A DNA stretch of 64,000 bases from Cedecea lapagei (GTDB lineage Bacteria; Pseudomonadota; Gammaproteobacteria; Enterobacterales; Enterobacteriaceae). The DNA is taken from assembly GCF_900635955.1 (NCBI RefSeq), contig NZ_LR134201.1, positions 3,596,001-3,660,000 of the forward strand, in the 5' to 3' direction. Positions 7,080 through 16,236 of this stretch are shown here, one piece after another (within the stretch, counting starts at the first letter, position 1; each line of letters begins with the position of its first letter). The notes beneath the pieces were generated by a model. That model saw only the letters and a program-made list of their open reading frames with translations. It had not been told where the DNA came from and made no database searches. The translations under genes were made by a program, and so were the position numbers.

Positions 7080-9960
7080 TTAAAAATTGTATTTCATACC
7101 AAACATCGCGGCAGCATCCTGGTAACCCGCGTCACCCATCTGCACGCCAATATTGCCCCACAGATTGACCCGAGAGCTGATTTGCCCTTCGAGCCCGACT
7201 TTGGCTTCTGCAATGTTGGTGGCACCATTCTGGCTAACGCGAACATCATCCAGTGTCGTCGAGAAACTGCGCGTATTGTGCAGCCAGTTCACTTCAACAA
7301 AAGGCTGGAACTCACGTTGCTTGTCGGCATCGCTTGCGTGATGGCTTTTCAGCCAGGTTTTGACGCCCAGACGCGTCAGCACGTTGCCATCGCCTTCCTG
7401 ACGGACGCGGGTGCCGTTAGCTTCCTGATGTTTATCTGCGCGAACGCCCATCCAGACGACCTGCGCGTGTGGCTGCACAAACCACTCGTTGACGGTGCCG
7501 TGGCTACCCCAGAACTGCCCCAGCTTCCAGGCATATCCGGCTTCCAGCGATGCGGTTATACCGTGCGATTTGTAAGACTCCGTCGCCAGGCTGTCGCCCT
7601 TCACTTCATTATTAAACCAGCCATACTGAAGCCAGCTGTCCAGCCAGGCCCCGGTGTGCTCTTCATTGTTGGCGTACCACGTGCCGTAGCCGCCAATGCT
7701 GTAGCCATCCACGTCCCCTTTCGAACGATAGCCGCTCAGCCTGCTCTCCGTCGTGCTGTGGTCTTTCCCATAACCTGCCATAACCCCAACATGCCAGCGG
7801 TCGGTGCCGTCGGTGCTCCAGCGAGCCACGTCGCCCCCCATCTGCGTCATGTAACGATTACTTTGTGTTTTTAACTGGCCGCTGCCGTCACGCCAGGCGT
7901 TGTGACCGCCGACCTGACGCAGCCAAAGGCTGGTGACTTCGTGCTGGCCGGTAAGCGCATCAATAAACTGCGTCTCGCCAAGCCTGTCGTGCAGCGTCAT
8001 CATAAACAGGTTATTCGCTGCCGCGAGGTTAGCCGTGTAGCTGCCGCCTTCGGGACGAACGATCGGTTCAACTTTCGGGTCAGGTGTCGGTTCTGGTGTC
8101 GGCTGTGGATCCACCGGGGTAGCCTGGCTGGTGAGGTACCAGCTCTCGTTTTTCTTGACCAGATCGTAATCGTAGGCTCCCGCCACAATACGCCCCGCCT
8201 TTACAAAGCTCCCCTGCGAGATTCCCTGAACGTCCACAAGCTCGATGCCTTCCACGGTGCTGGCGCCATGCCCGCCAAGATTATTGACGGTGACCTGCGT
8301 GGTACCGGGCAGAACGTCGCCCTGCACAAGCAGTTTATTCGCCGGAGAGCTGTCATCGCCCAGCACGCTGTTCATGACAATATGGCCGCCGTCACCGGCG
8401 TAATCGCCTGCCACGGTCAGGGTGTCAAATTTGTTCTCGTCGGCAAAAATTATCGTGCCGTTGTTGGTCAGTTGCCCAACCGTAGAGAGGTTATTGAGGT
8501 TCCAGCGGCTGCTCTCATCAAGCATCAGCGAAGCTGCGTTGGTAACGGATCCCGTCAGCACTGAGCCTTCGGTCAGATTTACCGCCACGTTATTTGCCGG
8601 GTCATCCACCAGGATGTCGCCTTTCAGCGCGCTGTTGGCGGCATTGAATGTCACCGTGCTGTAAATGTTATTGTCGCCGCTGGCTCCGTCATCATAGTGC
8701 TCCACCGTCATTAACTGACCGTTTCCACCGCTAAGGTCAGAATCCTTGACGTTCAGCAGCAGCTCGGTCGCCGTGACGTCAATCGCCTGAGCCTGGGCGG
8801 CGTTAAGCACCACATTCTCCAGTCCCACCGTGTTGCTGGTTGCCGTCGACGACGAGCTACCGTTCACATAAAGGCCGCTCGCGCCCTCCCCGGCCGTGGA
8901 GATCGTGCTGTTCCTGACGTCAAGCATGCCCCCCTGGCTCCAGAGCCCGAAGCTCTCTTTCCCCGCCGTCTCGATCTGGACATTATCTGCACTAATTTGC
9001 GCATTAGGATAAGCCAGCAGCCCCGGCGCCAGCTCGCCCTGGGTAGAGAGATGGCTATTCGTTAGGGTGCCTTTCCCCCCGCGCGCGGTGAACATTCCCG
9101 CACTGCCTTTCCCGCTGGTGGTGACAGATAGGTTGTCGCCTTTAACCAGGTACTCACTGTACAGGCCGTAGGCGTTCTCCCCTTCGGTTTGAATCTTACT
9201 GTCACTGATGTCAGCCTCACCACGTTGCGCATTAATTGCGATAGCGCTGTCTCCTTTTGTGGAGATCTGCGAGGTATTCATCTTAACGGAGGAGTCACGG
9301 GAGGCTATCCAGACGGCATCACTGTAATCGCCTTCGGTACTGAAAGTGCCGCCTTCAATGGCAATGTTGGCCGCCAAATTCGCGTTTACGGCGTAGCTGT
9401 GGTCGCCCTGGGTACTGGCAGAAACGTTATTCAGGATAAGGTCTCCGGCCATCACTCTGATAGCGTCTCCGCCCTGGGTTTCGATAGTTCCGTTGGAGGC
9501 CTGCACCACCGCCTGCCCCTGGTTGGCGGTCCAGTAGCCATCCAGCACCAGCCCGAGCGCATTGTCCAGCCCGGTAATATTAAATTTATCTAATGTTCCG
9601 CTGCTATTATTGGCAAAGTAAACACCGCTGCCACCCTTGCCTGTGGCGTTAACCTGCAAGTCCTGCACGTTAAAGGTGCTGTTATCGATCCAGGCGCCGC
9701 CCCCCGTTTTTTCCGGAGCTATTGAGAATCAACTGGGAAGCCGTCACCGTCGCATTATTGCGCGCCTGTACAATAAAACTGCCCGTGACATCGTTATTCA
9801 TTGTCGTATTGGTTAGGGTGCTATTGCCGCCATCGATCCTGATCGTGTCATTGTTAGCAGCCCACGCGGATGAGCAGGAAGCCGCCAATACGCTTAAAAT
9901 ACATAGCCGTCTGGGCAATATCGTGCTTAATCTCCATTTGATGTATATTTTATACTTCAT
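7080..9960 (-). pseudogene. Type Va autotransporter adhesin, split by a one-base frameshift
   Basis: Two adjacent frames form one protein. The first 92 codons (9960-9682) give a signal peptide (cleavage near SAWA-A) and the start of a beta-helix; the frame then fails. The remaining roughly 870 codons continue in the frame reached by skipping one base: beta-helix passenger of repeated Ser/Thr/Gly rungs (ISTKGDSAIAINAQ, IQTEGENAYGLYSE), a Pro-rich linker (PVDPQPTPEPTPDPK), and an autotransporter beta-domain ending FGMKYNF with the terminal Phe. The join reads ...LILNSSGK(T/N)GGGAWIDNSTF..., fully consistent with family rungs. The break lies at C6-G-T6 (9700-9712). RBS AGGA 8 bases before ATG 9960. 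It may be a sequencing error, a recent mutation or a phase-variable switch. Confidence 0.85.
9700..9712. repeat. Double homopolymer C6-G-T6 at the autotransporter frameshift
   Basis: Six C (9700-9705), one G, six T (9707-9712); the mRNA reads A6-C-G6. Loss of one base from either tract joins the two autotransporter frames. Such tracts are typical slipped-strand sites. Confidence 0.85.
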
Positions 9961-9989
9961 TATAAAATCCTTTTAAGTTGAACATTGCC

Positions 9990-10598
9990 TCAAAGGCAAA
10001 GGGTATTTCTTTCATCTCGCCCGCACCTGGCAATAAATGATGCGAACCGATAAAATTCAGCTCTATTTGCAACTCCCATCTTTCGGCTGGCGTTACGATA
10101 ATGCGTGCTGATCGTTTTTCTTGAGCGGTTAAGGATCCTTGAGATATCGTCACTGTTGTATCCCCGACCAATCAAAATCATTACATTGTTTTCAGTATCT
10201 GAAAGTTGAGCATATTTTTTTAGCCCAAGACTCCAATAGGCTTCTTCCTTGTTGATGAGTAAATTATAATCCGAACGGGCAATCGCAAGTATCTTGCCGA
10301 TCTTCATCGATATGTCGTTAAGAGTTTGGTTTCTGGTTAAAAATGGAACATGGACAATTATTCTCTCATTCTCTTTACGATCGCCATCAAACGAAGCATC
10401 CTTATTTTGTTGATTATTAATTTGAATCGTTACTCTGTCATCCTGAAAGATAATGTTCGCAATGTCATAGCTCTTTTCTTCGGATGGCAATAAAAAGCAG
10501 ACTTCGCCGAGGCTTTCTTCTGCAAGTTGGTTAGTGATTAAGAGGCTCAATCCCGATGTCTGGTAATAGTTAGAATCCATTAATAATATGTTCAACAT
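9990..10598 (-). CDS. Orphan LuxR-type regulator upstream of autotransporter
   Basis: 202 residues. C-terminal LuxR helix-turn-helix (QLSDTENNVMILIGRGYNSD ... SRKTISTHYRNASRKMGV, about 130-190) after a receiver-like N-terminus starting MLNILLMDSNYYQTSG that lacks the usual phospho-acceptor context. The gene ends 29 bases before the autotransporter start on the same strand, so it is probably co-transcribed and its likely regulator. Distinct in sequence from the second LuxR-type gene downstream. AT-rich, with AGA/ATA codons unlike the T6SS genes, which suggests acquired DNA. Confidence 0.78.
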   Translation of the reverse strand: MLNILLMDSNYYQTSGLSLLITNQLAEESLGEVCFLLPSEEKSYDIANIIFQDDRVTIQINNQQNKDASFDGDRKENERIIVHVPFLTRNQTLNDISMKIGKILAIARSDYNLLINKEEAYWSLGLKKYAQLSDTENNVMILIGRGYNSDDISRILNRSRKTISTHYRNASRKMGVANRAEFYRFASFIARCGRDERNTLCL

Positions 10599-11227
10599 AT
10601 TTCACACCCATGTGTTGCGATTCCCATCCAAGTTGCAGCTACTCCAGGGCATACGAAATGCTTGCCAAAAAAGACAAAGTGAGTGAATAGAAACAACTTA
10701 TGGTCAGTTTAGTCATTCAGACAAAACCTATCCGGCCCCTGATGTAATGCTTTCCTTAAATATTACCCTCCATAAGCAGATGAGAACGTTTAAGCTAACA
10801 TACTGTTAAAAATAGAAAAACAGCCCATAAGATTAAAAAAACCAGAGATAGAGACTAATTTTAACGAGACGCAAAAAAAAATAACGAGGAAGGATGAAAA
10901 TCTCCCTTATTCTTGGCTGTGGGCTTCCCTGACTGTCGGTGTCAAGTTTACCCTCAACAGATAAAACGATCAAATATATCATCAAGACGCTATTTTTCGA
11001 TACTATCATCCATAAAATTAGGTGGAATATAGTTTTTTAAACTAACTTACACGGATATTGCCGCGCACATTAATACAATGCGCAGCAATTTATTTCGCCG
11101 TAAGAAGGGAGGATTATCCCATAGGGATATTTTGAGACTAGCGGCCAGGAAAAAAGCCCGACCGCATTTCTTAAAGAGAGTAATACCCAGAAATGAGCAT
11201 ACCCCAAAGAGTAAATCTGTGATGCGT
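10599..11227. other. AT-rich intergenic region upstream of the autotransporter unit
   Basis: About 630 bases without a credible ORF. It must contain the promoter of the leftward LuxR/autotransporter unit (near 10600-10760) and the end of the T6SS left-arm transcript. A small inverted repeat gcgca...tgcgc lies near 11063-11084. I see no clear terminator with a T-run. Confidence 0.5.
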
Positions 11228-11767
11228 TTATAGCAACTTCAAATCGACTTTTTCAGATTCAAAGTCATAGCGACCGCTCATACATAAATCCACGGGCCTG
11301 GGGTGCCAGTATATAAGCCCGCGGATCTCGAACGGTATAACGGCATACCTCGCAACCCCCTCCTTATCCTGTAATGAGCGAACTAAAAGTGTTTCAGGAA
11401 TTATTCTTGGTTCAAAACGTAAAATAGTGTTACGAATCGTTTTCTCGATAACGCCCCAGTTCTTATGATTTTCCTGCGTGCCAATCAACGCCGGTACGCC
11501 ATAATTCAGCACAGAGGCCATAATTAGCTTATGCCGCTGCTCATTCAGTCGGTCTTCAATATTGGTATGATTAATCAGGTCAACTATCTCTTTTTGCACC
11601 AGATTACGCATTCCCTTAATGTCTATTAATCTCATGCGATCGTGAGGACTTTTTGGCTCATCGTCCTGCAGGCGCTGCAGCAGCGTGGGGAGATATTGCT
11701 GCTTTCGTTCTGAGGGATTATTCGAAAACAATGTCGCCAACTTCCATAATTGAATGATCGCTAACAT
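11228..11767 (-). CDS. tssE: T6SS baseplate protein TssE
   Basis: 179 residues with the gp25-like fold of T4 baseplate wedge proteins: N-terminal LPTLLQRLQDDEPKSPHD, NLVQKEIVDLINH, then VLNYGVPAL and the C-terminal strand set FEIRGLIYWHPRPVDLCMSG. TssE with TssF, TssG and TssK forms the baseplate on which sheath and Hcp tube assemble. The frame overlaps tagJ by 50 bases if ATG 11767 is used; a TTG at 11731 with GGAAG nine bases upstream would reduce the overlap, and I cannot decide between them. Last gene of the left arm. Confidence 0.88.
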   Translation of the reverse strand: MLAIIQLWKLATLFSNNPSERKQQYLPTLLQRLQDDEPKSPHDRMRLIDIKGMRNLVQKEIVDLINHTNIEDRLNEQRHKLIMASVLNYGVPALIGTQENHKNWGVIEKTIRNTILRFEPRIIPETLLVRSLQDKEGVARYAVIPFEIRGLIYWHPRPVDLCMSGRYDFESEKVDLKLL

Positions 11768-12518
11768 CGGTCACCAGGACTTTACGCCCGGCACCCGCCG
11801 AAAGGTTTTCAGACAGCGCAACCCACTCCGTTTTCAGCCCCAGCTTACTTTGCTGATCGTCCTGTTGTTCCGCAGGATAGCGGGCTGGAATATACCCGTG
11901 ATAGACCTCATCGGCCACCTTGAGGGTAGCCGGCAGCCAAATCAAATCAAGCACATCGCCAGGAGTGGAAACGCTGAGCGTCTGGATGCAGGAGAATGGC
12001 AGCCAGCGGTAGCCTCCGGCACAAATGAACTCACAGATGGGCCCCAGACGACCATCGCTATCCGCGATCCAGCTGAACGCTCCCAGCGTATCGCTTTTCC
12101 CCTGACTTTCCGGCGCAAGCTCAAACGCCTCAATGCGGTGAAGCTCGGCCTGCTGCGTATCACCCCGATAGTGCTCTACGTTCGCCTGATGTAATTTTTC
12201 CATCCATGACGGCATTTCCCCCTGCAGCGTCGCGGCCTGCCGCTCGCCGGTTAACACCTGCTGGCGCTGCATTTCGCTGAACACCAGATTTTTGTACAGC
12301 TCAGTCTGCTTATGAAGTGCATCATCCAGCAGCGCCAGGGTTTGCAGCTGCAAGAGCGCCTTATCCCAGATCCCCTCGACGCAATAGAGCTTAAACAGCA
12401 CTTCACGGGTTTTAAGATCCTGTGGATTCGCTTTAACCTCGGCCAGCGCCTGCTCTAACAGTTCATTCAATGACGCGTTTTTTAGCGCCTGGGTAAGAGA
12501 AGTAAAATCCTGCATCAT
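11718..12518 (-). CDS. tagJ: T6SS accessory protein TagJ (ImpE/SciE family)
   Basis: 266 residues. An N-terminal TPR-like helical half (LNELLEQALAEVKANPQDLKTREVLFKLYC) is followed by the ImpE domain (RLGPICEFICAGGYRWLPFSCIQTL, then LIWLPATLKVADEVYHGYIPARYP). TagJ proteins bind the sheath protein TssB and modulate ClpV-dependent sheath recycling in some systems. Start 12518 has AGGA six bases upstream. It sits between the TagK-like gene and tssE, the usual ImpE-TssE neighbourhood of SPI-6-like clusters. Confidence 0.88.
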   Translation of the reverse strand: MMQDFTSLTQALKNASLNELLEQALAEVKANPQDLKTREVLFKLYCVEGIWDKALLQLQTLALLDDALHKQTELYKNLVFSEMQRQQVLTGERQAATLQGEMPSWMEKLHQANVEHYRGDTQQAELHRIEAFELAPESQGKSDTLGAFSWIADSDGRLGPICEFICAGGYRWLPFSCIQTLSVSTPGDVLDLIWLPATLKVADEVYHGYIPARYPAEQQDDQQSKLGLKTEWVALSENLSAGAGRKVLVTDVSDHSIMEVGDIVFE

Positions 12519-12532
12519 GACAATTCCTTAGA

Positions 12533-13375
12533 TTAGTAATAAGAGTCCAGGCCGACTTTATAAAAGTCCTGAAACACCAGCTCAGGGACCGTAGTTTTTC
12601 CTTTAGCCGCGATGTGCTCCGGCGACAGGGCAAGCAGCAAATCGGTTTTTTCCTCTTCGCTGAAGATCTCCTCCGCCATTTCGCCGCGCTCCAGCTCAGG
12701 CCACACCTTTTCCATCAGAAAATCATTGGCGACGATGCACTCGGTCAGCGTCTTGCCTTTGATTTGCTCCCTGACATCATCAAACCGACGATCCGTTTTG
12801 ATGATGTAGTTGGCATCGTGGGCCATACCACCTGAATAGCCGCCATCCTGCTCACGCCAGATGAGAAAACGTTTGTATTCAACCTCCAGCGTCTTCAGCA
12901 CATCGCTGCCGTTATCCTGCGCGAGAATGACGTCATTAAAGTAGCGTAAGTCATTGATATAATGCCCTCCGTTAGGCAGAATCTCTTCTACCTCAGGCAC
13001 CTTATCCGCCGACTGCCACGCGACGCCGGGGTAAATCAGCCGATAAAACGTTTGTTCATCGACGTCATTACTGTCGTTGCTGATAAAGCTCAGTTTGAAG
13101 TGCCCTACCTGTAGCTGGTTTTTATTGCTCAGCGGTTGGCAACGCCCGTACTCCACTTCGCTACCTTCAAGCAGGCAAACATGGCTCTGGCAAAGGTTCA
13201 GCATCACAGGCCTTGCCTGGTGCCAGTAAAAGATGACGGCATCCAGCCCAGAATGGGCGTTATGCATCCCGAAACTGCCGCTGGCGAGATCGAAAACGAG
13301 AGCAGTCTCCGCCGTCAAACTTCTGGGCAGCGCGACAGGCGAGCGTGAAACGGGCCATTCAAAGTGAATATTCAC
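12533..13375 (-). CDS. T6SS-associated TagK-like protein
   Basis: 280 residues, soluble, no signal peptide. The N-terminal part (about 1-120) has the strand-rich look of a degenerate FHA-type domain (ETALVFDLASGSFGMHNAHS); the C-terminal part ends in a helical domain (EEEKTDLLLALSPEHIAAKG ... ELVFQDFYKVGLDSYY) that I associate with TagK-type proteins of enterobacterial T6SS loci. It lies between PAAR and tagJ in a tightly packed operon (4-15 base gaps). An effector or effector-adaptor role cannot be excluded; function is not established. Confidence 0.55.
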   Translation of the reverse strand: MNIHFEWPVSRSPVALPRSLTAETALVFDLASGSFGMHNAHSGLDAVIFYWHQARPVMLNLCQSHVCLLEGSEVEYGRCQPLSNKNQLQVGHFKLSFISNDSNDVDEQTFYRLIYPGVAWQSADKVPEVEEILPNGGHYINDLRYFNDVILAQDNGSDVLKTLEVEYKRFLIWREQDGGYSGGMAHDANYIIKTDRRFDDVREQIKGKTLTECIVANDFLMEKVWPELERGEMAEEIFSEEEKTDLLLALSPEHIAAKGKTTVPELVFQDFYKVGLDSYY

Positions 13376-13379
13376 GGCT

Positions 13380-13643
13380 TCAGCCTATGTAGACATCGCC
13401 GGATCCGGTTGCGACAACTGCGCCGCAGCCGGTTACGTCCCCCAGGCGCGCGGCCGGCAGTCCGTTGATATAGACCGATCCCGAACCTGTGGCCACGGGT
13501 GCAACCCCGTGCCCTAATGCACAGGGTGCGACGCTCGCGCCGGCCATTGCCGCCGGCAATCCGTTGATGTAGACGTCACCCGAACCGCTGCATAATGCGC
13601 CTCCATGTGCGGTCACATCCCCTACTCGTCCTGCGTTTTGCAT
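13380..13643 (-). CDS. PAAR spike-tip protein
   Basis: 87 residues, almost entirely the PAAR fold: three repeated Pro/Gly-Ala-rich hairpins (AGRVGDVTAHGG, GSGDVYINGLPAAMAG, GSGSVYINGLPAARLGD, GSGDVYIG) with His13, Cys and His positioned as for the metal-capped cone. It caps the VgrG trimer and sharpens the T6SS tip. No effector extension is present, so it is a bare PAAR. It follows vgrG by about 70 bases and is followed at 4 bases by the TagK-like gene. Confidence 0.92.
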   Translation of the reverse strand: MQNAGRVGDVTAHGGALCSGSGDVYINGLPAAMAGASVAPCALGHGVAPVATGSGSVYINGLPAARLGDVTGCGAVVATGSGDVYIG

Positions 13644-13710
13644 TGTTCGCTCTCCTTAAGAAAACAGTCAAGGCGGTGGCCAGCCGGCTACCGCCGTAAT
13701 TATTTGAATT

Positions 13711-16209
13711 TTAAGGCTCTATTGTTTCGCTTCCGGTTGGCGTTTCCGTTGGTGTCTCGGTCGGCGTTTCCGTCGGTGTCACTGTCGGCGTCTCGGTTGG
13801 CGTCTCGGTTGGCGTCTCCGTTGGCGTCTCCGTTGGCGTCTCCGTTGGCGTCTCCGTTGGCGTCTCCGTTGGCGTCTCCGTCGGCGTCTCGGTTGGCGTC
13901 TCCGTTGGCGTTTCCGTCGGTGTCTCCGTTGGCGTCTCCGTCGGTTCTTCCGTCGGCGTCTCCGTTGGTGCTTCCGTCGGTTCTTCCGTTGGCCCCGGAG
14001 GTCCTGGAGGCCCCGGTGGTCCTGGTGGTCCCGGAGGCCCTGGTGGTCCCGGTGGTCCCGGTGGGCCCGGCGGTATTGGTAATGGCGGTAGTGGAATCGC
14101 CACCCCAAACAGCGCGGTAATCGCAGGCAGGCCTGGTAAGCCAATCATGCCGCCGCCACCGCCGCCACCGCCGCCGCCGCCGCAGTTGTCGCCGCAGTCG
14201 CCCGGGTTAATATCCACTTCACCGCCCTGGATAATCACCTGGTCTGAACCGACAATTTTGATTTTCTTCGCCGAAATCACCAGCTCGCCGCCGGCGGAAA
14301 GCGTCATCGCCCCCCCAGCCACCATGGTGCTCGCACCGCCCACCGCCAGCGAGTGGTATCCGCCAACGTTGACCTGATGTGCGCCCCCGACGGAAAGCGA
14401 ATGGTAGCCGCCCACGGCCGTCATAAATGCGCCGCCGACGTTTATGCCTTTCGCCCCGGCAACGTTATCGCTCTGGCTGCCGCCCACCTGGATAGCCAGC
14501 GCCGCCCCAATAATGGCGCTGCTGTTCCCGATGACGTCAGACATGTAGTTGCCCCCTACAAAGAGGTTGCGCGTCAGGCCGACATTCACGTTTGAGTTCA
14601 TGCCGATAGTCTGGTCTTCGTTCTGTTTCGTCAGGCGGCTCATGTTGCGTTCAGCCTGCTCCCAGTACTGCTCCAGCCCCGGCTTATCCTCAAAACGGAT
14701 ACCGTTAAAATTACTGCGCCCGCCGCCTAACGTGCGGCTAACCAGCCCACTCTGGGTGGCGTTAACCGGCAGATCCCAGGGCGGCATGGTGACGTTGTTA
14801 TAGAGGCTACCGGTAATAAGCGGCCTGTCAGGATCGCCATTGATAAAATCAACAATGACCTCGTGGCCGATGCGGGGAATATAGATCCCACCGAAGTTGT
14901 TTCCGGCCCACGCCTGACTCACTCGCAGCCAGCAGGAGTCCGATTCACGGTTTTTCCCGTAGCGATCCCAAAGGAAACGAACCTTGACCCTGCCATACTC
15001 ATCGGTCCAGATCTCTTCCCCCGGTGGGCCCACCACGATAGCGGTTTGCGGACCGCTGGTTTTTGGCCTTGTCACCGTCATCGGGTGACGATAAATCTTG
15101 GTCGTCGGTTGAACGGTAAAGTCACAGCTATAGCGGAATTCATCCTGCGAAGAGAGCTGATCGATCTCCTCCACCAGCAAGTGGCTACGCAGCACCATGT
15201 ACTCACGGTTAGCCTTTTCAACGGGGTAGTTAACGAGCTCAAAGTCGCAGCCGCAAACAATCCCGCGTAGCTCACCGGAACCTTCACAGCGGGAACCTAA
15301 CGCCCCACGCTCTTCCATACGAACGCGCGCGAGCTGCTCGCCAATATCCGGCTGCTCGTAGTCTCCCGGCCAGTGGAAGATCTCCATCTGGTTGAAGCTG
15401 GTTTTCCGCGGTTTACTGTCCAGCGCCATAATATCGGCGCGGGATTTAGTAAAATCGTAGTCGTTGGTCACCCATTTACCGGAGGTGATCGTTTCCTGGA
15501 AATGGAACTGATTAATAAATTCCTGATCCATTTTTGGGCGATCTGAGGCGTACTGGATTACATGGTAAGCCTCGCTGGAGAACCGCTTGTGCGCGCCTAC
15601 GTTATCCACGAGGATCAGCTTATGGCTGCCGCCGCTGTGCTCGAAGAACCAGTAGATCCCCCACTCTTCCATCAGGCGTTCAATAAAATTGAAATCCGTT
15701 TCGCCATACTGGACCTGGAAGTCGAGTAGCGGGTAATTCCCGGCCAGCCGTTTCTCAAACGGAAAGTTATAGTCGCCCAGCACCTCATCGATAATGTTGA
15801 CCACTGATTTTTGCTGGAAAATTTTAAAGTCAGCCGTCAGTTCAGCGAGATGCAGCCAGGGGCGGATGATAATTTCATACAGCGCCTGGTATCCGTCGCG
15901 GCCAACATAGCGGGCGCGCTGAACCATGCCGGAAATTTCACGAACCTCCTGGCCAATGCCGTAAACGTCGCCCAGCCCATTCCCGTCGAGTTCAATATGA
16001 ACCGTCATCTCTTTGCCAATCAGCGACTTCAGATCGACATTAGAAGCTGACTGCCAGGGTATTTGGCTGTTAGCCGGCGTCTTTGCGGTAATCACGTAGC
16101 TGTAGAGCGAAGAAAGCGACTCTTCCCCCTCCAGCTTCGAGATAACCAACGCCGGTTCCCCAAGCAGCACAGGCATCGCCGGGCTGCTTAATCTAATAGT
16201 GCGTGACAT
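13711..16209 (-). CDS. vgrG: VgrG spike protein with collagen-like and Thr-Pro-Glu tail
   Basis: 832 residues. The gp27-like part (about 1-380) opens RTIRLSSPAMPVLLGEPALV and includes RLMEEWGIYWFFEHSGG; the gp5-like OB fold follows (IWTDEYGRVKVRFLWDR; GIYIPRIGHEVIVDFINGDP), then the beta-prism needle of repeated VGG.Y.SLSVGGAHQVNVGG rungs, ending near residue 660. Past the needle is an unusual tail: Gly11 (677-687), a Leu/Pro stretch, nine Pro-Pro-Gly triplets (713-740) and 85 residues (741-825) of Thr-Pro-Thr-Glu units, ending GSETIEP. No enzymatic domain is visible. The trimeric core delivers PAAR; the tail would hang from the spike base or thread along it. A candidate protein glycosyltransferase is encoded in the same locus. 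Confidence 0.93.
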   Translation of the reverse strand: MSRTIRLSSPAMPVLLGEPALVISKLEGEESLSSLYSYVITAKTPANSQIPWQSASNVDLKSLIGKEMTVHIELDGNGLGDVYGIGQEVREISGMVQRARYVGRDGYQALYEIIIRPWLHLAELTADFKIFQQKSVVNIIDEVLGDYNFPFEKRLAGNYPLLDFQVQYGETDFNFIERLMEEWGIYWFFEHSGGSHKLILVDNVGAHKRFSSEAYHVIQYASDRPKMDQEFINQFHFQETITSGKWVTNDYDFTKSRADIMALDSKPRKTSFNQMEIFHWPGDYEQPDIGEQLARVRMEERGALGSRCEGSGELRGIVCGCDFELVNYPVEKANREYMVLRSHLLVEEIDQLSSQDEFRYSCDFTVQPTTKIYRHPMTVTRPKTSGPQTAIVVGPPGEEIWTDEYGRVKVRFLWDRYGKNRESDSCWLRVSQAWAGNNFGGIYIPRIGHEVIVDFINGDPDRPLITGSLYNNVTMPPWDLPVNATQSGLVSRTLGGGRSNFNGIRFEDKPGLEQYWEQAERNMSRLTKQNEDQTIGMNSNVNVGLTRNLFVGGNYMSDVIGNSSAIIGAALAIQVGGSQSDNVAGAKGINVGGAFMTAVGGYHSLSVGGAHQVNVGGYHSLAVGGASTMVAGGAMTLSAGGELVISAKKIKIVGSDQVIIQGGEVDINPGDCGDNCGGGGGGGGGGGMIGLPGLPAITALFGVAIPLPPLPIPPGPPGPPGPPGPPGPPGPPGPPGPPGPTEEPTEAPTETPTEEPTETPTETPTETPTETPTETPTETPTETPTETPTETPTETPTETPTETPTETPTVTPTETPTETPTETPTGSETIEP
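13735..13989. repeat. 12-bp tandem repeat encoding (Thr-Pro-Thr-Glu)n in vgrG
   Basis: About 21 units of a 12-base repeat (ggcgtctccgtt and single-base variants on the plus strand), in frame over 255 bases, with a few variant units (Glu-Ala-Pro, Glu-Glu-Pro, Val-Thr-Pro). The near-identity at DNA level makes copy-number change likely. Confidence 0.95.
13990..14073. repeat. Collagen-like (Pro-Pro-Gly)9 repeat in vgrG
   Basis: 84 bases, 28 codons: nine Pro-Pro-Gly triplets plus a Pro. Codons vary between CCT, CCA, CCG and GGA, GGG, GGC, so the peptide pattern is kept while DNA drifts, which argues for selection on the triplet structure. Preceded by Gly11 at 14149-14181. Confidence 0.95.
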
Positions 16210-16236
16210 GTAATCACCCGATGCGTTGTCAATAAC

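Noticed and set aside
9700..9712. Programmed -1 ribosomal frameshift at A-AAA-AAC in the autotransporter mRNA
   Set aside because: The heptamer is in the correct phase for a -1 slip, but joining the two frames needs a +1 shift (one base less). A -1 slip would lead into a third frame. Slippage in DNA or during transcription remains possible.
9950..10171. 73-codon minus-strand frame overlapping the LuxR-type gene and autotransporter start
   Set aside because: Lies in another frame of the upstream LuxR-type gene and has no family features or RBS context better than the host gene.
11101..11220. Terminator of the T6SS left arm
   Set aside because: A T-run and some GC blocks are present on the minus strand near 11140-11160, but no convincing stem precedes the T-run.
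13735..13989. CRISPR-like array
   Set aside because: Units are 12 bases, contiguous, without spacers, and lie in frame within vgrG.
13605..14120. Plus-strand Ser/Leu-rich frame across the vgrG repeats
   Set aside because: Antisense shadow of the repeat array; composition is explained entirely by the 12-bp unit.
13779..14144. Long Arg-rich minus-strand frame inside the vgrG repeat region
   Set aside because: It is a shifted reading of the vgrG tandem repeats, low in complexity, and overlaps the well-supported vgrG frame.
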